In this document: piece by piece, positions 56,801-64,000 of the stretch
How positions within the stretch are numbered: the first letter of the stretch is position 1
Layout of the letters: every line of letters begins with the position of its first letter
Source of the DNA: Spartinivicinus ruber
GTDB taxonomy: Bacteria; Pseudomonadota; Gammaproteobacteria; Pseudomonadales; Zooshikellaceae
Direction: 5' to 3'
Assembly: GCF_011009015.1 (NCBI RefSeq)
Contig: NZ_CP048878.1
Location: forward strand, 609,501 to 673,500
DNA length: 64,000 bases
The notes under the pieces: model-generated
Told to the model about the DNA's origin: nothing
The model's database searches: none
The model's input: only the letters and a program-made list of their open reading frames with translations
Position numbers and translations under genes: made by a program

Positions 56801-56943
56801 TATATCTCCAAAACATCTTGTTTGCTAACTGACTTAAAATATGCAGCAAAAAATTAGCCATAATTACTAAATGATTATTATTTTTTGGCTGCATATTTTA
56901 AAAACGAACAAATGGTGTTTTTCTAAAATTGAATGGTTTAGAA

Positions 56944-57153
56944 TTAGCCTGAGCGCTTACGTGGTCTTGCAACCTTTGGTTTAATTTTAGCAATAATAGT
57001 TACATCTGTGATAAAACTCGGCATTGTAACATTCGCTATATAGTCAACGTATGAAGTGGTTTCGTAAATATATATTATTGCATTAGATACTGGTGATAAA
57101 ATTACTGAAGATACTAATGACAGCATGCAAATCCAACTAGGCACCTTTTCCAT
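56944..57153 (-). CDS. Possible small exported protein
   Basis: 69 residues. N-terminus M-E-K-V-P-S-W-I-C-M-L-S-L-V-S-S-V-I-L-S-P-V-S-N-A looks like a signal peptide with a cleavage site near A25; the remainder ends in a basic R-P-R-K-R-S-G tail. GGAAGAGG lies about 9 bases before the ATG. No family recognised. Real but unassigned, or fortuitous. Confidence 0.4.
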   Translation of the reverse strand: MEKVPSWICMLSLVSSVILSPVSNAIIYIYETTSYVDYIANVTMPSFITDVTIIAKIKPKVARPRKRSG

Positions 57154-57590
57154 GGCTTGTACCTCTTCCTATTTTAAGTTTAATGATCTTTTATATAAAT
57201 TTCCTTTTTAGGAACAACGAAATAAGAATTTGTAAAGCATCTTATACATTGATTTGCTATATTAGGTGTGAAGTTTATTAATTGAAATGTAGCTTTATGT
57301 GAAAAAAATATAAATAAATATATTGTGATGTTGGTTTTTGTTGAGAATATACTGAAATAGCAGATGAACTGAAAGGATGTTGTGTAAGTGTAAAGAGCTA
57401 AAGTAAAGAAAATTAATAGCTTAGGACGATGTTTTTAATTCTGTTGTAAGTATGTCTTTGTTGGTGGAATAAATAGCTGATTTGAATGTTGAAATTCCTT
57501 GTATGTGGAAATTAATTGAAGTAAGTTTCTACATAGGTAATTTGTTATGAAGAAAAATTTTACTACAGCTTTTAATGTTTTTTTTTGTCT
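57154..57590. other. Gene-free AT-rich region
   Basis: About 440 bases; nothing recognised apart from the A/T-rich tract leading into the hairpin at 57591. Confidence 0.35.
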
Positions 57591-57629
57591 AATGTTTACT
57601 CCATCCTCTCGAAGGGTGGAGTAAACATT
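57591..57629 (-). terminator. Long hairpin after the subtilisin-like gene
   Basis: A 17-bp stem (57591-57607 with 57613-57629, one G-U pair) around a 5-base loop, 19 bases beyond the protease stop. A run of nine T lies on the plus strand before it, so on the minus strand the hairpin is followed by A rather than U. Confidence 0.55.
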
Positions 57630-57647
57630 GGGTTATATAAGTAGGTA

Positions 57648-59099
57648 TTAAAGCTTAAGGCCTGATTTTACCTTTTGTAGAGCATTATCTCCATCTACTA
57701 ATCCTAAGCCAAACTCTTCACTGGGTTTTATCTGGCTATTTGCCGTTTGCTTAATTGCATGGGTAGTTTGCCAAAGATGAAATTGTTTAATGTGATTGGG
57801 ATAATATTTAGTAGATGCTTGGTAGAGTAAAGCGCTGATGGCTGCAAGTTGGGGAGCAGCAAAAGAGCTACCAGACTCAAAGTTATCAGTAATTGCAGTA
57901 TAAACACCTTCTGCAGGAACAGCCAGGCTATGCAGTTGAGCTAATGGAAAATTGCCAGGAACAGTAGCAGTTAGCGCGGTTTGATCTGCGAAGGGGGCTG
58001 TATTTATAGCATAAAGTATATGTTGTTGATGCTTACTTGAAACAGGATCTACTAAAAAGCTATTAATTAGTTTGGTATCATAACAGGTAATGGCACCTAC
58101 TTTACCTAAGCCAAGTTGTTGGCGGATAGGAGATAAGTTTTCATATAGATCAGTACCACAGTTTCCTAATGATTTGGTAACAATTGCTTGTCTTGTTAAT
58201 GCAATTAATTGATCTCTAAAATTAGAATCTAAGTGACCTTCTTTTTCCAGAAATGTTCTACTCATATTGACGATAGTAATGTCTTTTCTAGTAAGTATAT
58301 ATCGTAGGGTTTTATTATAATTTTGGGTGTCAGTGCTGATTGGTATAATTTTAGATTTTGGGGCTATGGAAAGAATTATATCAATTACTGCATTGCCATG
58401 GCTCATGGAAACAGGGTCACCAAATTTTTTGATAGATTCGATAGTAGTGGTTTTATGCTTTTTTCTTTGTGTGGTTATGAGTGATTCTTCAAATACATCA
58501 AATACTGCTATTGTTGCACCTTCTCCAGTAAACTGCTTTTGTAGCTGTTTGATATTTATTTTATTAAACCTAGGGTGGGCAATCAAAATGGTTGATTTAA
58601 TGTTTTTATTTAGAGAGTCTAACGTTGTTATAGCTTCATCAAACTTAGGTTGATAATATTCTTGCTGCTCTTGAGGTAAGAAAGAATATATTAACTGAGC
58701 TAGACTCTTAAACTCATTAATTGTATTTGTCCATTTGTAAGCTTTATATTTTTTAATTAATGATAAATTATATTTTTTTTGCTTAATGTGTAGTAGTTGA
58801 ATATTGAGTGGGTGTAAATTAAGCAACTCACTAGTTTGAGCTATATCAACAGCGTAGTAGCTTTCAATAGCAGCCACTATGTCGTTGTTATCAGACTCCA
58901 TGCCAATAATAGACATTAAGGTTTTGATTGATTTCAAATCATTATGTAGTTGATTGTTAAACTGTTTATCAAGTTCTAGTAGATACTTGTTTATGTCACT
59001 TTGTTTTTGTATCTGTACTTCAAGCTCTGCAAATGGAAAGCCATATCCTAGGCAAGGTAGTATAAATAGTAAACAAAATAAAGTGGTGCTTCTTATCAT
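57648..59099 (-). CDS. Subtilisin-like (S8 family) serine protease
   Basis: 483 residues with a signal peptide (hydrophobic to about residue 20, P-F-A). Residues about 25-185 are a helical propeptide-like region with no recognised fold. The S8 catalytic domain follows: Asp in A-T-I-A-V-F-D-V-F near residue 200, His in S-M-S-H-G-N-A-V near residue 238, Asn region K-S-L-G-N-C-G near residue 312, and Ser in S-G-S-S-F-A-A-P-Q near residue 414. The triad appears complete. Exported protease, substrate unknown. It is transcribed away from repeat R9. Confidence 0.87.
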   Translation of the reverse strand: MIRSTTLFCLLFILPCLGYGFPFAELEVQIQKQSDINKYLLELDKQFNNQLHNDLKSIKTLMSIIGMESDNNDIVAAIESYYAVDIAQTSELLNLHPLNIQLLHIKQKKYNLSLIKKYKAYKWTNTINEFKSLAQLIYSFLPQEQQEYYQPKFDEAITTLDSLNKNIKSTILIAHPRFNKINIKQLQKQFTGEGATIAVFDVFEESLITTQRKKHKTTTIESIKKFGDPVSMSHGNAVIDIILSIAPKSKIIPISTDTQNYNKTLRYILTRKDITIVNMSRTFLEKEGHLDSNFRDQLIALTRQAIVTKSLGNCGTDLYENLSPIRQQLGLGKVGAITCYDTKLINSFLVDPVSSKHQQHILYAINTAPFADQTALTATVPGNFPLAQLHSLAVPAEGVYTAITDNFESGSSFAAPQLAAISALLYQASTKYYPNHIKQFHLWQTTHAIKQTANSQIKPSEEFGLGLVDGDNALQKVKSGLKL

Positions 59100-59117
59100 G
59101 TGATAGTCCCTTCTTAA

Positions 59118-59300
59118 AGTATACTCTTGTTAAATAAATTTTAGGGTTTGTTGTCGTCCTTAAGCTCCAAGGATGGTGTGAATGCAGTTTATGCAGGAGA
59201 AATAAACTGTCTTCACTCTAATCATTTATTGAAATATAAACTCATAGGGCTTCATCGCTCGATGGCTGTCCCTGAAAACCATTCGCTTTGACTATATGTA
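59118..59300. repeat. Dispersed intergenic repeat, copy R9 (near full length)
   Basis: About 183 bases with TTTTAGGGTTTGTTGTCGTC at one end and CCTGAAAACCATTCGCTTTG at the other; the core matches the reverse complement of R4, which shows the element is inserted in both orientations. Confidence 0.8.
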
Positions 59301-60213
59301 TTGACTACAGCTTGATGAAAAAATAAATGCTAGAAACCACCTATACTCTGATAGCTCGACAGGCTATTCAAGCTGTATTAGCTTGAAAAAATTGGTTGGT
59401 AAGTCAGTTTAATAAAAATAAAGACAAGGAGGTCAAAAAGTGGCTTTACGACTATCAAGGGTTAAAAATTTTAGTGTTCTGTTGGTATTGACTCTACTAA
59501 TAGGCCATACGCAGGCTAACTCTTCAATGGAGCAGTATGCTAAACAGCAATTAACTTCGTTAAACAAAATAAACAAGCTAACTGAGACTGAGAAACAGGG
59601 GAGTTTTCCATTAATACCCAACCCAACAAGTTTTAATGATGGTTTTGACCCTAGGCGATTTGGCAAATGGCAACAAGTTGAGTTGCATCCTTATACAGGG
59701 GCTACTTGTGGTAATGGGTCTCCCTATAAGTTCTATGTAAATTTGGCCCGAGGAACGACTAATTTAAGTATTAACTTTGAACCTGGTGGTGCTTGTTGGG
59801 ATTATGCTAGTTGCAAAGGTGAAAAAGGTATTAGTGGAGCGCGTAATATCAATGGTATTCCAGATAACTACATGAATAAATTGGAGACTGCTTATTTAAC
59901 GCCTTTTCTATATCGTGATCATTATCGGGACGAATTTCCAGCACAAGACTGGATTCAGGTTTTTTTACCTTATTGTACAGGTGATGTACATGCAGGAGAT
60001 CGGACTGTTGTTTATAAAGACTCAAACGGACAAGGAAAGTCTTATGTATGGCATCACCGAGGAGTCAGAAACTCTCGTGCAGTGGTTGCTTGGTTAAGAG
60101 AAAACCTTAGTCAGCCGGAGCAATGCTAACAACCGGTTGTAGTGCAGGTGGTAATGGTGCAATTATGAATTACCATTATCTAAGGAGAGATTTGCAGCCT
60201 ACAAATAGTTATT

Positions 60214-61244
60214 CCTAATTATCATCATACCTAAGCTATATTTAGTAGCTTACCTGGTAGTGGAGGTGTTCTCAGTGCTACAAATGCTAGCCTAGGAATA
60301 AATTCTACTAAGCTAAATCTTCGATTAAATCGATACTGAAATTCAGCAAGATAACGTTGTGCATATTTAGCGCGAATAGCATGATAAGTACTACGTAAAG
60401 CACTTTTTAAGTTTCCAAGGATGGTGTTAACCCAATAAAATTCAGGTTCCTCTACTGATGCACGACCACCACCGCATACAATTTTATCATGAAGACAACC
60501 TGCTTCTATGACACCATTAAAACAGGCCAGTCCATCGGAGATTACGGTACTGCCCTTGGCCAAATTCTGCCTACTCCAAGCCGTTATCTCTTCTTTATTA
60601 AACCCTTTTAAAATGCTCAGTTTAATTCGTGTCGGTTGACCTTGTTTTGTTGTTTCTACGGCTGCTACAAAAGGTATTTTCCCATCTGCTCCCCTACCTC
60701 TTTTGCAACCTGTACGCTCACCACCAAGATAGGCATCATCAATTTCAATAAAACCCGACAATTGCTTGGTGCCTTCTCTTTCTTGCATCACTTTCATGAG
60801 CTTATGTTTCATTCTCCAGGCAGCTTGATAGGAAATACCTAAATGGCGATGTAATTCTATGGCTGATATACCTTTTTTGTCTTGGGAGATCAAATACATC
60901 CCTTGGAACCAAGTCTTTAATGGTAATTTGGTTGATTCAAAGATAGTACCTGCAGTTACAGATGTTTGCTGGTGACATTTATAGCACTGCTGAAGCTTTC
61001 TAGTAGTGAGTTGACAGCATTTGTCGTATCCACAATTGGGGCACTGAAAACCTTCTGGCCATCGCAATTTGTATAAGGTATTAAAGCATTGTTCTTCTGT
61101 ACCATATTGTTTGAGAAACTCGTTTAAACTCAGGCCTTTTTGAAATTGAACTTTGTTGATAGCCATTATTTATACCTTCTCAATTAAGTTTCCATGCTGT
61201 TCAAATATACAGCAGTTAATGGCTTAGGTATAGTGATAATTAGG
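60214..61244 (-). mobile_element. IS1595-family insertion sequence, copy 3 (1031 bp, intact)
   Basis: Identical ends and length to copy 2; target duplication TAGTTATT at 60206-60213 and 61245-61252. Confidence 0.97.
60231..61166 (-). CDS. IS1595-family (ISXO2-like) transposase, intact
   Basis: 311 residues, the same protein as in copy 2 (DNA differs at only a few positions, for example an A for G near 60725 and an A near 60390). Zinc ribbon, HTH and the ISXO2-like DDE domain are all complete. Confidence 0.97.
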   Translation of the reverse strand: MAINKVQFQKGLSLNEFLKQYGTEEQCFNTLYKLRWPEGFQCPNCGYDKCCQLTTRKLQQCYKCHQQTSVTAGTIFESTKLPLKTWFQGMYLISQDKKGISAIELHRHLGISYQAAWRMKHKLMKVMQEREGTKQLSGFIEIDDAYLGGERTGCKRGRGADGKIPFVAAVETTKQGQPTRIKLSILKGFNKEEITAWSRQNLAKGSTVISDGLACFNGVIEAGCLHDKIVCGGGRASVEEPEFYWVNTILGNLKSALRSTYHAIRAKYAQRYLAEFQYRFNRRFSLVEFIPRLAFVALRTPPLPGKLLNIA

Positions 61245-61902
61245 TAGTTATTTACTAAATGACTCTGGGCCAGTATTTAATGCATTGAATAACTCTGGTG
61301 ATTGGAAATCTTATCCAGGGCATTTAGCCATTCGTAAGGCTTGGGGGCTTGATCCTTTAATAGAAGAACTGGGGCAGGACTTAGTTGGCTTAACTAAAGA
61401 GAATTTAGGTAGTTTTTATGGTGCTTTAGCTAATTATTATACTGAAGACAGATTAGCTTATAGTCACTTCAGAGAGGATTTAATTTACTCATCTTATTCT
61501 TATGAAAGATTTTATCCTGAAATCTATAATCAGCCAGATAAAAACAAGCGTAAGCAGCTAATTCATCAATATTGGTACCAAGATACTGATAACTTAATTA
61601 GTGAGTTGGATAAATACGGCAATTGGGGATATTTTTTTCCTCAGTATCGTGGCCTAGCAGGCAGCCACTGTACAACAGTTCTGGAGTTTGCCTCAAGAGG
61701 AAGGGCTTGAGTTTAACGATTTTGTCGATAACTTATTCAATCAGTCGTCGCCGCTTTTAAAGAAAGTAGAGTATGACAGCACGAGAGATTTTCAGCGCCC
61801 GGTAAGTTGGTTGTATCGTATCATCAATATGATGATGGGTATAAATAACTAACATGGTATATTGTAAGTAATAAGATACTATTGTAATAGTCAAGGTGAT
61901 TG

Positions 61903-61931
61903 ATTTACAGGATAAGGCTTGTCCTGTAAAT
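61903..61931. terminator. Hairpin between the esterase remnant and the next gene
   Basis: Perfect 10-bp inverted repeat ATTTACAGGA / TCCTGTAAAT. It lies between two convergent genes and may serve both. Confidence 0.6.
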
Positions 61932-61950
61932 TACTCACTAAGGATAAATA

Positions 61951-62889
61951 TTATTGGTTACTTGGTCTATTTGACTCAGCTGGATAATATATTTTTGCTC
62001 TGAGCTCGGCTAGTTTTTTGGCAATAAGCCGTTGTTTCTCTGTTTCTAGAAGGTTAGGATATTGTTGATCTATAGCGGCTAATAAAATAAGTTCTTGTTG
62101 TTGATATTCCTTGTGAAGCTTTTGTTGTTGACTGTTTTGTACAGAGCTGTTGCTAGCATAATATTTCGCTTGAATTGCTTTTGCTTGTTTAAATAGTTCT
62201 TGTTCATCTTTATTAGCAGATTGCTCTAGTAGTTTTAGCTCTGCAGCTAAGGACTCTTGTTTAGATAAAGATTCATCTAACAAGCTTTCTATTTTTGTTA
62301 AGGTCTGTTGATATTGCTCACTTTCCAATGATTGATCTTCTAAGTGTCGAAACAGTGATGTTAACTGACTGCTTGTTTGTGGTGCTTGAAAAGACTGGGT
62401 TAACTCATCACCTAAAATTTCTTCCAGGCTATTAGCAATGAGCGGTTTTTTTTTTGGAGATTGGTCTGCGTTTAGTAACTGGTCAGCGAGATAGAATCGA
62501 TAAAGGTTAACCAATAAGTTTTTTAGCTCTGATGGATGTTTTTTGGGTATCAAATTGCTGAATAACTTAATACAGGCTTGTACTTGGGTGCTTGGGCACT
62601 GTTTCATGATTAATGCAAAGCTTGCTGTTAATTGTGGTTGAGCCTCAACAGCTGCTTGTAATAAAGAGCTTTTATCATAAGACAGTAATCTCTGGATTGT
62701 ATGATGACTGACAGTTATTTTTTTTATGATATTGGGTTGTGATGATAATTGGTTTGACAGGCTGGCTTCATTATTGACTACAGTTTCTACTAGTTTAGTA
62801 TGGGTTCTGTTGTTCAGTAGTAAAGTGAAAAAATAGCCAATTAAAATTCCGGTTGCTATAGCAATAACAGCTAGTTTATATTTGGTCAT
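61951..62889 (-). CDS. Membrane-anchored helical protein, unrecognised
   Basis: 312 residues. One N-terminal membrane helix (residues 6-26: L-A-V-I-A-I-A-T-G-I-L-I-G-Y-F-F), then an all-helical periplasmic part rich in L, Q, K, E and S with coiled-coil stretches (residues about 195-285). Topology and composition recall lipase-specific foldases (LifO/Lif), but the characteristic family motifs could not be identified and no lipase gene is adjacent, so the name is not assigned. The start follows an AAGGATAGC ribosome site. Confidence 0.55.
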   Translation of the reverse strand: MTKYKLAVIAIATGILIGYFFTLLLNNRTHTKLVETVVNNEASLSNQLSSQPNIIKKITVSHHTIQRLLSYDKSSLLQAAVEAQPQLTASFALIMKQCPSTQVQACIKLFSNLIPKKHPSELKNLLVNLYRFYLADQLLNADQSPKKKPLIANSLEEILGDELTQSFQAPQTSSQLTSLFRHLEDQSLESEQYQQTLTKIESLLDESLSKQESLAAELKLLEQSANKDEQELFKQAKAIQAKYYASNSSVQNSQQQKLHKEYQQQELILLAAIDQQYPNLLETEKQRLIAKKLAELRAKIYYPAESNRPSNQ

Positions 62890-62989
62890 GCTATCCTTGG
62901 TGGTTGTGATTAATCACACCTATAACCACTAATCGTTATTTTTATCTTCTGGTATAGGTGAGAATGGTTGATAATAGTGTGAGTAATTA

Positions 62990-63505
62990 TTAATTCATAT
63001 TAATTTCAACTATTAACTCGTTTGCTAATGACTCTAAATCTTGTGCTAGTTTTTCTTTATTTATATTCATAGGGACTTGCAGGATAGCCTCTGCTTTAAA
63101 TAACATATCGTTGGACATGGGGGCAGGGCTGCATTCAGAATGTAAGTCTATAACATTAATATGACGTTGAGCTAACGCTGCCGAAATTTCTTTAATAATG
63201 CCAGGATGGTCATTGCCGACGAGATGTAATGTTATTTGGTAGGTTGTTTCTGGCTTAGAGGATTGGTTGCTGATTTCAAAGTGGATATGACAGTTGTCTG
63301 AATTACTGCGTTTTAGCTGTTTAACCAATAGATCAACGTTTTGTTCGGGTACTTCAATTCGAACGATGCCTGCAAATTTACCTGCCATTTGGCTCATTCT
63401 GCTTTCTAACCAGTTGCCTTGGTGTTGACTAATGATATTCGATAGGTTTCCTACTAGACCAGGTTTGTCGTCGGCAATAATCGATAATATAAGACTTGTT
63501 TGCAT
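62990..63505 (-). CDS. gcvR: GcvR-like ACT-domain protein
   Basis: 171 residues from ATG 63505, which has GAGGAA 7 bases upstream; an in-frame start at 63616 would add 37 residues lacking similarity. Two ACT domains: residues 4-75 (I-I-A-D-D-K-P-G-L-V-G-N-L-S) and 88-165 (L-V-G-N-D-H-P-G-I-I-K-E-I-S). This layout is that of the glycine cleavage system transcriptional repressor GcvR, a glycine-sensing partner of GcvA. Some ACT-ACT relatives have other roles and no gcv gene is nearby, so the specific name is moderately sure. Confidence 0.8.
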   Translation of the reverse strand: MQTSLILSIIADDKPGLVGNLSNIISQHQGNWLESRMSQMAGKFAGIVRIEVPEQNVDLLVKQLKRSNSDNCHIHFEISNQSSKPETTYQITLHLVGNDHPGIIKEISAALAQRHINVIDLHSECSPAPMSNDMLFKAEAILQVPMNINKEKLAQDLESLANELIVEINMN

Positions 63506-64000
63506 CAATAATTCCTCTGAGGTACTGTCGTTTATTTTGTTTCTGCGGTTTTTTAGGGTATAAGTTGGTATTGCCAGCGTGATGGGTATATTTAATGACA
63601 TTACACAGTAATCCAATTATGGCAAATTGAAAAGTAGTTAGCTTTAACGATAGGCCTGAATATTTTGTTAGTTTGGGGAAATATTTAGATCAGTCTCTGG
63701 CTGATAAGGATGAATATGATATATAAGGACTCTATACCCAATGCGAAGGATTTTTAGTTAAGGCCATCAAGTGACGAAGCCTCATGAGCCTATATAAATA
63801 GGTGATTAGGGTGAGGAGCGATGATAACAAAACCTAGAAATGATTCATGACGGGTATACTAAGCAAAGCCAAAGTATGGCAGTATGTAACCAGAAACGAT
63901 TGTATTACCGTTAACTAGCCAAACTTTAAAGGAGCATTGGTTATACCTTTTGAGCGAAATCGCAATCAATATTGAAGCTTTGGGTATATTTATCCTTTAA
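63506..64000. other. End of window: no further gene seen
   Basis: Holds the promoter side of the GcvR-like gene and repeat R10. No ORF or RNA gene was recognised in the remaining bases. Confidence 0.4.
63732..63859. repeat. Dispersed intergenic repeat, copy R10
   Basis: About 128 bases from CTATACCCAATGCGAAGGAT to GATTCATGACGGGTATAC, with the G-A-C-G-A-A-G-C-C-T-C-A-T-G-A-G-C-C-T-A block of R4. The ends are inverted repeats of each other. Confidence 0.78.

Larger units (their letters stand above)
59440..61852 (+). pseudogene. Pectinacetylesterase/Notum-family hydrolase, broken by IS1595 copy 3 and two frameshifts
   Basis: GTG start with AAGGAGG 8 bases upstream, signal peptide to about residue 25. 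The first frame has N-F-E-P-G-G-A-C-W-D-Y (oxyanion region of the pectinacetylesterase fold) and runs to 60129. A one-base loss near 60121 moves to the frame with the nucleophile motif T-T-G-C-S-A-G-G-N-G. The IS sits at 60214-61244. The host frame resumes (L-L-N-D-S-G-P-V-F-N) and contains a G-S-H-C-T-T motif; a third frame shift near 61670 leads to T-V-Q-Q-F-W-S-L-P-Q and a stop at 61850-61852. About 457 residues when restored. The enzyme family removes acetyl or acyl esters from polysaccharides or lipids outside the cell. Non-functional now. Confidence 0.87.

Overview
The window is an AT-rich stretch of a gammaproteobacterial chromosome. The run argH / algZ-algR-hemC-hemD-hemX-hemY, followed by a ubiD-rho-trxA / ppx / ppk-hemB block, is the gene neighbourhood of Pseudomonas and of marine Oceanospirillales relatives. 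The low GC, many insertion sequences and accessory genes point to a marine relative (Zooshikella or Spartinivicinus-like) rather than Pseudomonas itself. That placement is inference from gene order and protein style; no rRNA gene is present to confirm it.

Layout. 1-8.6 kb: 5-prime end of argH (minus strand), an orphan helical protein, the AlgZ/AlgR two-component pair, and the heme genes hemCDXY. 9.1-11.5 kb: two paralogous periplasmic solute-binding proteins. 11.8-21.9 kb: core genes (flavin reductase, ubiD, rho, trxA, ppx, ppk, hemB). 22.3-28.4 kb: a decayed redox-sensing region: one intact small cytochrome c, then a PAS histidine kinase, a diheme cytochrome c and a dCache sensor protein, all broken by frameshifts and/or IS elements. 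28.6-35.7 kb: a DUF4166 protein, cytochrome bd oxidase (cydB, cydA and a 36-residue membrane ORF in front of cydA), a membrane histidine kinase with a sigma54-type response regulator, and a PqiA-like protein. 37-38.4 kb: an IS630-derived DNA-binding protein that lacks the catalytic part, with a perfect FNR/Anr box upstream, and a small conserved-looking protein.

38.8-45.6 kb is the most notable locus: two diheme peroxidase-like cytochromes, a Tat-exported Rieske subunit and an AioA-like molybdopterin oxidoreductase. This combination is the hallmark of dissimilatory iodate reductase (IdrABP1P2), not of arsenite oxidase. The catalytic gene idrA is split by a 1031-bp IS1595-family element with a perfect 8-bp target duplication; removing the element and one duplication restores a single 899-codon reading frame, so the loss is recent. 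The operon has a sigma54-like -24/-12 element upstream and a terminator after it.

45.9-49 kb: fatty-acid hydroxylase, TVP38-like membrane protein and flavin disulfide reductase. 49.3-53.6 kb: VOC protein, frameshifted DODA-type dioxygenase, and a divergent LysR regulator / quinone-reductase pair. 53.6-59.1 kb: three secreted DUF4360-like proteins, a coiled-coil stress-type protein, small hypotheticals and a subtilisin-like protease. 59.4-61.9 kb: a pectinacetylesterase pseudogene split by another IS1595 copy. 61.9-63.5 kb: a membrane-anchored helical protein and a GcvR-like ACT protein.

Two themes tie the window together. First, recent gene loss: three near-identical IS1595 elements and one IS4-family element, each with an intact 8-bp target duplication, plus several one-base frameshifts, have hit accessory redox, sensory and degradative genes but not the core genes. 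Second, a dispersed 70-200-bp intergenic repeat with imperfect terminal inverted repeats occurs about ten times between genes, and in one place supplies the C-terminal codons of cydA. No tRNA, rRNA or CRISPR array was seen.
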